This document shows positions 21,301 through 32,300 of a stretch of DNA of 64,000 nt, in pieces. Made by a program: the position numbers and the translations under genes. Source of the stretch: Heloderma charlesbogerti (Eukaryota > Chordata > Lepidosauria > Squamata > Helodermatidae); NCBI GenBank assembly GCA_026122225.1, contig JANEZZ010000307.1, forward strand, positions 868,001 to 932,000, written 5' to 3'. The notes beneath the pieces are model-generated. The model was not told the origin of the DNA, ran no database searches, and saw nothing but the letters and a program-made list of their open reading frames with translations. The number at the start of each line of letters is the position of its first letter. Position 1 is the stretch's first letter.

Positions 21301-24300
21301 AAGCCCAGCACGTCTCATGATGTGTTCTGCATACAGGTTGAATAGGTAGGGTGAGAGTATACAACCCTGCTGTACTCCTTTCCCAATCTTAAACCACTCC
21401 GTTGTTCCATGGTCTGTTCTTACCGTTGCTACTTGGTCGTTATACAGATTCCTCAGGAGGCAGACAAGATGACGTGGTATCCCCATACCACCAAGAATTT
21501 GCCACAATTTGTTATGATCCACACAGTCAAAGGCTTTAGAATAGTCATTAAAACAGAAATAGATGTTTTTCTGAAACTCCCTGGCTTTCTCCATTATCCA
21601 GCAGATATTGGCAATTTGGTCTCTAGTTCGTCTGCCTTTTCTAAACCCAGCTTGTACATCTGGCAATTCTCGTTCCATGAATTGCTGGAGTCTACCTTGC
21701 AAGATCTTGAGCATTACCTTACTGGCATGTGAAATAAGTGCCACCGTTCGATAGTTTGAACATTCTTTGGTGCTTCCCTTTTTTGGTATGGGGATATAAG
21801 TTGATCTTTTCCAATCTGTTGGCCATTCTTGTGTTTTCCAAATTTGCTGGCATATGGCATGCATCACCTTGACAGCATCATCTTGCAAGAGTTTAAACAG
21901 TTCAGCTGGGATACTGTCATCTCCTGCTGCCTTGTTATTAGCAATGCTTCTTAAGGCCCATTCAACTTCACTCTTCAGGATGTCTGGCTCTAGCTCACTA
22001 ACCACACCGTCAAATCTATCCCCGATATTATTATCCTTCCTATACAGATCTTCTGTATATTCTTGCCACCTTTTCTTGATCTCTTCTGCTTCTGTTAGGT
22101 CCTTGCCATCTTTGTTTTTGATCATACCCATTTTTGCCTGGAATTTACCTCTGAAGTTTCTAATTTTCTGGAAGAGGTCTCTTGTCCTTCCTATTCTATC
22201 ATCTTCTTCCGCTTCTGCACATTGCTTGTTTAAAAATAATTCCTTATCTCTTCTGGCTAACCTCTGGAATTTTGCATTTAATTGGGCATATCTCCCCCTA
22301 TCACTGTTGCCTTTTGCTTTCCTTCTTTCTTGGGCTGCTTCCAGTGTCTCAGCAGACAGCCATCTTGCCTTCTTGATTTTCTTTTTCTTTGAGACGTTTT
22401 TTGTTGCCACCTCCTGAACAATGTTGCGAACTTCTGTCCATAGTTCTTCCGGGACCCTATCTACTAAATCTAGTCCCTTAAATCTATTCTTCACCTCCAC
22501 TGCATATTCATGAGGAATATTCGTGAGCGCATATCTAACTGATCTGTGGGTCTTCCCTATTCTCTTTAGTCTGATTCTAAATTGTGCAATAAGAAGTTCG
22601 TGATCTGAACTACAATCAGCTCCAGGTCTTGTTTTTACCAACTGCATAGATGTCCGCCACCTTTGGCTACAAAGGATGTAGTCAATCTGATTTCGGTGTC
22701 GACCGTCTGGTGAAGTCCATGTATAAAGTCGTCTCTTAGGTTGTTGGAAGAGAGTGTTTGTTATGCACAGTGAGTTGTCTTGGCAAAATTCTATCAGCCT
22801 ATGTCCTGCTTCATTTTGTTCTCCCAGACCATGCTTGCCTGTAATTCCAGGTGTCGTTTGACTACCCACCTTAGCATTCCAGTCTCCTGTAATGAAAATA
22901 ACATCTTTGTTTGGCGTACTATCCAGTAGGTGCTGCAGATCCTCATAGAACTGATCTACTTCTGCTTCTTCAGCATCTGTGGTTGGGGCATATATTTGGA
23001 TCACTGTGATGTTAAATGGCTTATCCTGAATTCGAATTGAGATCATTCTGTCATTTTTTGGATTGTATCCAAGCACTGCTTTAGCCACTTTATTATTAAT
23101 TATGAAGGCTACTCCATTTCTTCTGTGGTCCTCTTGTCCACAGTAGTCGATCTGGTGGTCATTTGATGTGAAGTGGCCCATTCCAGTCCATTTCAGTTCA
23201 CTGACACCCAAAATGTCTATATTTAATCTTGACATCTCCCCAATAACCACATCCAATTTGCCCTGGCTCATAGATCTTACATTCCAGGTTCCTATGGTGT
23301 GTTGATCTTTAGAACATCGGATTCGTCGTTCACCACCAGCACCATCGGCTGCCAGCCATCCTTTCGGCTTTGAGCTAGCTGCGTCATCACATCTGGGGCT
23401 AGTTGAACTTATCCTCTGTTCCTCCCCAGTAGCATTTTGACCATTTTCCGACCTGGGAGTCCCATCTTCCGATGGTATACTGACATATCTCTGGTTGTAC
23501 TGATCCATTTAGTTTTCATGGCAAGAATACTGGGGTGGGTTGCCGTTTCCTTCCCCAGGGATCGTATTTAGTCTGACCTCTCCGCCATGACCTTCCCGTC
23601 TTGGGTGTCCCTTCACGGTTTAGCTCATGACGTCATTGAGGTGCTCAAGCTCCAGCACCACGACAAGGTAACGATCTCATTTGCTGAAGGTTCCATAGAT
23701 TATACTTCTGTTAATCAGTCTCACATTGCTTCAGATCAAGGCCCTCATGCAGTAAGGTATTAGAGAATAAAACAACCACTACACTACAACAACAAGAACA
23801 GTTTCAGTAAAAGCATGTTCAATTGAATGGAAAGATGTGCCAAGTGGATTATTGGGGGATGGGTGAGCAAGAAATCTTGGTTTATGGCTCTCACGTTGTT
23901 TTCCCATTTGAGAGGATAATCTAGGATGATGGTAGGGACAAACAAACTCTGTTGGCCCACAAAAAATCTGGATCTGATTAATTATTTTACTTTGGCATCT
24001 GTCTGACACAGTGACTTGGGTTGATGATATTTTCAGGCTGGGTTGTCAGCTTGGGGTCTTGAGAAGCTTCACAACTTTGAATCTTCGAAGATCATGCCTG
24101 AATTGGAAAAAAAACATCGTGGAGAAGCCCTGATTCTGCGAGGATAACGCCTTAATTTAAAAAAAAACATCCGGAGCGGGGGAGAGGAGGGGGTAAAACT
24201 TAGTCTAATTTGAGGGGATACAACAACCCCCTGCTCAATGCAGGAAGCCTGATTCCCAGGTGGTTGCCCATCCAACTACTGACCGGGGCCGACCCCACTT

Positions 24301-27300
24301 AGCTTCCGAGGTCAGACAAGCATGCACACATCCAGCCCTTTGCTTGTTGCTGAGGAAATGGGGGCTGCTGAGGAAGCTATGCGATCAGTAGCCAGAAGAA
24401 GACATGGGGATGTCGAGAGCTGTGATTGGACAGGAGGGAAATACAAACACCGCTGTATATGGACAGGCGGGGGAGGGGACTACGACCGGATACGGTAGTG
24501 AAGGCAGAAAATCAGAGCACATTAAGAGGAAATACCGGGATATCAGGGTATTGAAAGCAGGAGCACGGAAGTGGGAAATTCCGGTTCCAATTCAAGGCGG
24601 GTACTGCGTAGTGTGAAAGGCGGGCGGTGAAACGTCATTGGAAGCGAAAAAAGGTGGTAAGTGTAGATCCGGCCAATATCCTTCCTTGTTTTGTTTAATC
24701 CTCAACAGAAACCAGGGCTGTATGTTGTCCATGATTCTGCAGTCGCAGAAATTTGATCTGTGATCATATGCTATTTGGTATTGGACACAGAAATCAGCAT
24801 CTGAGAATCTTTTTCTCTCGTTTGAAAGCGTGTTTCTAGGCTATACAGCTGCAAAGATAAATTTGAAAGTGTGAGCAATGCCTAACAAAATCTCAGAAGG
24901 CAGACCAGGGACCGGGGCTTCACAGTTCTAGGTTCTGTATCTCTTGCAAAATTCTCTTTCTTTCTTTCTTTCTTTCTTTCTTTTCTTTCTTTCTTTCTTT
25001 CTTTCTTTCATTTCTATACCGCCCAATAGCCGGAGCTCTCTATTATGTCAATTAGACAAATTATGCAGATTTGTGCAAATTTGTCTAATTTACATAATAT
25101 TGCCAGTATTAGGATTCTACATCTTTGCTGCAGAAGTTAGTTGTTTTTTTTAAAGGGCAGAATATGTATAGACAGTCTTGTCAAAAACAATCTTGTGAAG
25201 TAGCTTAAGCTTAGAAAGGAAGACTCACCCAAAACCGGTCAGAATGTTTCTTAGCTGGGGATGAACAGGTATATGAACCAGAGCAACAGGTTATGTCTAT
25301 TGCTAATGTTGCCTCATCTTAGCAAGGTGCTAGGACTCATTCTTTGTCTCCTACACTGATGAAAATCAAGAGTGAACATCTCAAGATGTTTCTCTACATG
25401 AGGCCTTTTGGACTTGTTTTGCAGGGCCAGCATCAAGGGTGGCATGGTTGGGACCTGCCAAAGGCCCACACCCCAGCAAGGGCCTTCTGACAAGAGCCCC
25501 TTGGACCTGATCCTCCTCTTCACCATTGCAATCTGCTTGTACATCTTGCTCTGGTCCAGCCAATAGTGGTGGCGTGAAGGAAGTGCAGTAGCTCCTCCTG
25601 TTTCTCATCATTGCTATCACTGCCTCCTTGCTCACTGATAGCAATGATGAGAAACGGGAGGCAGCAGCTAGCAACAGTGCTGGAGAGAAGGTAGACTCAC
25701 TGAGAGAGAGGAGCCCATTGGGGTGGTCTTACCCAAGGGCCCTCCAAAACTTTGAGCTGGTACTGTTTAGACTGACACTAATCCAGATGCTAGGAATGTA
25801 TGACACGTGCTCTACTTTTCCTCCCAGTCCTTGTAAACATGCAACTATATACACACACCCATTACTCCTCTAAGTTAACCATGGAGACCATTTTTGACCC
25901 TAACAGGCAAATACTTCTGCTTCAGTAAAATAGATGTGAAGCTGCAGGGGGAACTTCCATCCTGACAGTGCCTTAGGTCCAGTCATTCCTTCCCTGAAAA
26001 GTAGCTGAAATGACAGAAATGACAGCCAATTGGTAAAACCAATTAAGACAATACCTTTCCTCCCGCCGCTCCCCTCTTTTTTTCTTCTTCCAGGGACTGC
26101 TCTGCAATGTGAAGTTTGCACAGGACTAGGCTACAACTGTACCGGTGAAATGGAGACTTGCCCCCCAGAGCATGATTTTTGTGGCATCACTATATTTGAA
26201 AGCCAACGGGGTAAGCAGCACCAGATAATGTGTTTTCCATTACAACTGGTTTATGATTGTCAGAATTTAGAAAATGGTACTCATGGTTTGTTGTTGCAGA
26301 TTGGAGAAGGCCTGCTATAGGTTTCCCTGCCATTGGAAGTGTTACAGGTGGCCATCTTATTAAGAGTCTTCTCTGTGGTGGCCTCCTTTCTATGGTATTC
26401 TCTGCCTAGCTAGCCAGGAGGTAAAGGCTTTCCTTTTTGAAAGCATTCTGCACTTAGCATGGACTTTTAACATTCGTGCTTTTGTTTTATGCATTAAGTT
26501 AGTATTTTGTTGCCTGTATTTTATTTATGTATATTAGAGTTCATTTTGTAATCTGTTTCAAGATTGTCTGGGAAGCTAATAATAATAATTTTAAAAAATG
26601 AAATAAAATTGAAAAGCATTGTGATTGCATCAATGTGAGAGGTGGCTTACCATACAGGCCTTTAATCTTTAATCTTTAATTTAACATACCTATCCAAGGA
26701 CTGAGATCTGTTGGAGGGGCCCTCCTCTGCTTCCCACTAGTGTGAGACATGCACTATGGTGGGTCGTGGGAGAGGGCCTTCTCTCTTGTGGCACCCCGGT
26801 TGTGGAATGCCCTCCCCTTGGAGGCCTGAAATTGGTCTCATTTCAGTGCCAAGTAAAAACATGGCTTTTTTACCAAAGCCTTTGAGGGCTAAATGCATTC
26901 CCTAAAGTAGCACACTGTTTTAACTGTTTTATTGTTTTAGATTTTAATTAGTATCAGCTTGTTCATGGTTTAATATGTTTTTAGCTGTTTAAATTATTTA
27001 TTGTTTTATACTGTTTAAATTTATTTTATCTGTACATCGCCCTGAGATCTTAATGATATAAGGTGGGATACAAATGTTTTAAATAAATAAATAACATAAT
27101 AAAAATAAATCTTCCCACTTCTCTGTGGGATGTGAATTTAAATAAATGATTCACTTTTGAACTTCTGTCCATCTTCATTATCTGCTACAAATTCCCAACT
27201 CTTTTTCCCCCTGCAGAAGAATTAAAGGTTCAGGGGATTGTTAAGAACTGTGTTCCATCCAGTGTCTGTGAAGCTGGTTCTGCTGATATTAACCTGGGTA

Positions 27301-29317
27301 AAAAAGGAAGATCAAGGACAAGTGTTTCCTGCTGTAAGGGTGATGCCTGCAATACAGCCTCTCCTGCCAAATGTAGGTAGCCATTGTACTCCCTGGTCCT
27401 TTTGCACATCCCACTGCACAAACATCTCGGTCCTTTTGTTAAAGGAGGTGTGGCCAGGCACTTTGCCTCTCCAAGCAAGGGCATTGCACAATAAGAGATA
27501 TACAGCCCAGGTGCCCCTGCAATGTCTCATAGGATGCTGGGGCTCTCTGGCTGTTCAGTGCTTCATTGATACCCCTAAAAATATTACTATCCTAAGAGAT
27601 TACTTGGATTGCTTATACCAGGGGTGGGTAACTTGTGGTCCTCTCATCATGCCACACCACTGACTATGCTGGCTAGGGCTGATGGGAGTTGTAGGCAAAA
27701 ACATCTGGAGAACCACAGGTTCCCCACTATGAAGCTGTCCCTAGGATCCAGGTTACATGTTGCACCTGCCACAAGGATGGGGTTGAAAATGGTGCCCCTT
27801 TGCAAGTTCCCCCCTTCCTGTTGCTGGAATGTAGAGCTGGAGTAAGCCTTCTTCACAGATCACGGCTCTTCTCCTCACCTACAATGAATATGTGAATGGC
27901 CGGCAGGCAGAAGGGTCCAGTCCCCAACATACATCTGCAACATACTTTGCACCCATGCATTCTAGTGTGTGGATAGCAGGAGATGGAGCCTGCCGCTGCC
28001 CACCACCCACATCTTCATTGTACACCCGAAGGAGAACCCTAAAGTGTGGAGCAAGCCATAGTGTCATAATGTGGTGAGTTTGACTGCACCCCACCAGTGG
28101 CGGCCAGTGGCGTTGAGCAGGATGGAGAAACTCACAATGTGATCATTTCTGTAGCATGTGGCCAGGGTTTCTAGACATTATGGGGTTGTGGGTGGGGGAA
28201 TTCACCACAAAGTTGTTGTTTTCTGCACCATTCCTGTCCTCTGTCTATTTGTAAGCTCCTTTCTTAGATTATGGATGTTGAAGCAGTGAAATGGCAGGGC
28301 AGGGGAGTGGCAAGTGTCTCTGACTTATGGTAGAGATTCCCACCCTTGCTGAAAAATAGCGGAGGACCATTCCATGCACCTCATTGCCTCACATAACTCT
28401 AAAAATGGATGCAGGTCAAGGGTTGTACCTGTGCTGCTCTCTGCTTCTGGGGAAAATCCTGGCAGCACAGGTATGTCTGAGGTGCAGGCCATCAGCCAGC
28501 TAGGAGCAGAGGTTTGCGTGGCTGAAGGGAAGGTCACCCTTCCTTTAGGCCAAGCAAAATATGGGTTTGGGACCAAAGGAGGGGGCTTCCTCACAGCCCC
28601 ATACTTCAGCTCCAAAATTATCACTGGGTCTAGAACAGCTTTGACGTGGGATGAACGCGAGCAAGCTTACTCCATCCCTTTGACCCTAAACCTATTATGG
28701 GGAGTGACAGGAGATTCGAAGGAGATGCAGCCCTGTGTTCTGAGAGCTCTTAGGATGTTGTACTGGTCCCCCCCTCCCACCCCGTGACCACCTCCTATGA
28801 TTATATGAAGTCCCCAGGCAAACAGACTCTGAAGCGGCCTGGTGCTGCATTTGGAGAGTTCTCGCAATGCTGTGCCCGGTTTCCTCAGAATCTTCTTTGC
28901 CTCCACCCCATGCCACATGGGTTTAGGTCAAGAGGGTGAGGGTGAGCTATTATCCACTGGAATTAATGGAAGCTCCCCCCCCCCACCTGCACACTTGAAA
29001 ATCCCCATATTTTGTGACTAAGGGGGGATTTGGGGAAGCAAATGTGGAGGATGGTTTAATCTTTTTCTCCCAATGAGCCTGGTCCTGATCTGAATCAGGC
29101 CTAAAAAGAAAAAAAGGTCCAGCTACACAGCACACAATTAACATAACTTGTAGTAATTTGACCCCAAAATTACCTTACAAGATTGTACATTTATGAAGAG
29201 TTTACAGTCTAAAAACTGTGGTAGGTATAATGAGTAACCAAGCTCTCAAACTAGGCATCTCTTCCATCTCAGGGGGAAAAGTTCTTGTGGGTTAGTGGGT
29301 GGAACAAATATCTCCCC

Positions 29318-29367
<50 letters not shown>

Positions 29368-32300
29368 TAGGCCAAAGAGATGCTACTGTGCAACAAGTTA
29401 TGTTCTTAACACATAGTATCCTTCCAAGAAGCTGACTTTCTCTTCCTGTTTGTTCAGTGCCACAGTTAGATACCAAGCTCAATGGCCTGCAGTGCCCAGC
29501 CTGTTATGCTCCATTTTCTGAATCGTGCAGTGATGACACTGTTGACTGTGCTGGATCGGAATCTCAGTGCATCGATTTGGTTGGATTCGTACATTTCGGT
29601 AATTCATTTGTTCATGTGTGCTTTTGATTTCTGTTCTTAGAGATTTCAGCAATTATACCCATATCAAAAACTCATATCAGGTTTTTTTAAAAAATAAAAG
29701 TATACAGAGCTCCTAAGGCACGGAAGAAATCAGGACAAATGGTTGTTGGATCTTGTAGACTTCCAAGTAGCAACCTACAGCAACCTGAGTCAAAAAGTTC
29801 TCAAGCAACTCTAAGGAACACCTTGCTGAACTTCACTAAATGGCAAGGAAAATGTTGTTTTGATGAAGTTGGAGGGGTATGTGGCATATGGCACACATGC
29901 ACACAACACACACACACACACACACACAAGATCGGATCCAGGAACTGTCTTCCATGAGAAGGACTCCACTCACAGGTTTCTCTATCCAATTTTGGGGGAT
30001 CTCCATCTCCCCACACACCACAGCACACCCCATTCATCAGGGTCTCTTGACTCTCCGTGAAGCATTTTCAGGAGGCTAGAGGGGCTGCCATGGGAAGGAG
30101 GGGGTTAGGAAGTCCACTTCCATCAGTGCAGTTGATCCAGTGTAAATCTAGATACAACCTATTTACATACACACACACACTTACAATCATAATTTTGCTT
30201 TTAATTCATTATAAAGGCATTCACAAGAGCCCTCTCCACACAAATAGAGCCAACACATGCCTCCTGCTCCTGCCCTTCCATATCCACATATTGAGCAGAA
30301 TGTTGGCAAGGGTGGCGTGTGGACACATACACGTGTACATGCATAGATGGCACATTCTAGCAAGAACCACAGTCATGCTGCATTTATGTAGCAGAAGTCC
30401 TGTGTTCCAAAGCAATTGCAAAATTGGCACACATTTTCTAGTGCAATATTTGTACTGTAGCACATTTTGTCTCCCTTTATTATTAGTTATTTTGTGAGTG
30501 TATATAGCCAGTTATGAAGTGATAACTTACTGCAATGAACACAAAATTCACTTAGGACAGCATTCGCTAACCTGGTACTATCCAGATGTTCTGGGTCACA
30601 CAATTCCCATTTTCCCTGCCCATTGACCATGCTGGCTGGGGCTGATGGGAGTTGTTGTCCAAAGCATCTGGAAGGCATCAGCTCGGAGAAGGCTGGCTTA
30701 AGGTGTCGGTCATCTGCCTTGAGGAGGAGAATTTTACCATGCACTTCCACTGCAGGGCCTGGCATCAGCACTTGGTATTGCCATTGTCAATGCTTGCCCT
30801 GAGCCCCCCCCTTAAAAAAAAAGTCTGGCTTGGCACTCTGAGCAGTGCCAGGAGCCTCTGGCTTTCTTCACATGTTTATCCTGCGATTGAGATTGCTCCT
30901 TCACGGAAGTTTGCGGGCTCTTTACATGATGCTGTGTTCCTCCAGGGCGTCTCCTGCACTAAATGCCCCTTGTTCCATTTTTAAATAGATCACAGATCAT
31001 GAATTATCAAATTACCGCATTGTGTTCCGCTTGAGTTCCCTCCATGAAAAGAAGAGGCAAGAAGAGGAGCGAGATCAATACAAGATAATGGAAGACTCAG
31101 ATACCGGGAGAAAGGGGGGGGGGGAAGGAAGCGCATGAAAAAGGGGGTGGTTGTGATCCTGCATTTAAAACAGAAGCAGAAAGCCTCATTTTAAATGTAG
31201 GATTTTAGGCTGGTGTAGAGATGCCCTCTGTCTAACCACCATTTCAATCTTGCACAATGCCCTGTAGCGATGTTATACTGGGACCATTGTGAGAAATTAA
31301 AATGGCAGCTACCCCAGCCACCTGGTGCTGCTTGGAGTGCTGCTGTTGCTGCCTACCACTACCACCAGGTAAGCCAGCCAGGGCCCACTAAGGGGGCCTA
31401 CCAGAGTGCACTTTGCCCAGGACCTCCTCAAACTTTGCATCAGCTCTGTTCCACTGGATCAGAAATCTGATCAAGTGGTAAATTCTCCTCATCATAATGG
31501 TAGATAGAACAGACGGCTGGCAGCTTCCTTTGTGAATTTATCCTCACAGCAATGTCACCATTTGGTTACTTCATGAATAAATGTCTAACTTTAAATATCA
31601 AGTTAACCAAAGCAAAATTATTGTTATTGGTTCCTAGGTGGTCTCTGCTACTGTCCTAGTTGATTCTGCTGTCTGCCACATTGCTTTTTAAAAGTGCATT
31701 ACGTTGTTTTTATGTTTATGTTGTATTATATTTGATTGTTATCCTGCCTTTTTACCAAAAAAAAAAAAAGGCAATCAATCAAAATTAAAGCACAAACAGA
31801 GCAAATCTCTCCCTTCTGAAAGCGGAAGGCCATCTGGGAAGTGTGGGAAGAATAATCTTTAGTTGGCATTTAGAAATGGATAGATGATTAACTATTGCCC
31901 CTTGTGGCGAACACCCATCTTGTTCCAGAATCCATATTAGTGTAGTACCTTTATTAGGCCAACTCAAAGGTCACCAAAAATGGGCATGCTTCCAAAACCT
32001 TATCAGGCAAGACATAACGAAAAGTAGAGGGGGGAGGGGTTAAGCTGGAATAGGAGGGGGGGAAATCTGACTTGACATTAGTCATAAAGTCTACATGGTG
32101 AAAATCTTAAGGGGAAGGAGTGTTTGCATACATTCAAATGGGCTCTACCAGGCAATGTGACAAGTTCAGCTTTCACCTGGAACTGCACCCAGGAGCGCTT
32201 GCAACCAGAAAGAAGCAAACCATGATGGATCTCCCATTTTTGAAAGTATAAAAACCAGCTGTTACTCAGAACAGTGGCTACTAGTCCTGATGGCTATTTG

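Larger units (their letters stand above)
20467..23690 (-). mobile_element. BovB-type LINE, full length, diverged subfamily, exact 10-bp TSD
   Basis: Both flanks are TTCCATAGAT (20457-20466 and 23691-23700), an exact target duplication, so the insertion is complete at 3224 bp. On the minus strand it starts CCTTCAGCAAATGAGATCG and ends with the RTE-type 3' end (CCGAATAAACAACAAT). The protein is clearly BovB-like but differs throughout from the other copies, for example in its N-terminal region and in NITVIQIYAPTTDAEE. It sits antisense in intron 1 of the PLI-gamma-like gene. One frameshift near 21260-21310 and one break near 20715 are the only visible disruptions. Confidence 0.96.

Noticed and set aside
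24236..24330. A 5S rRNA gene on the minus strand
   Set aside because: Only the internal promoter part matches, with many differences, and the 3' side is not 5S. It fits a 5S-derived SINE.
29246..29482. Minus-strand ORF with a Cys-Val repeat
   Set aside because: It is the translation of a (CA)n microsatellite. The same applies to the ORFs at 2883-3086 and 29801-30079.
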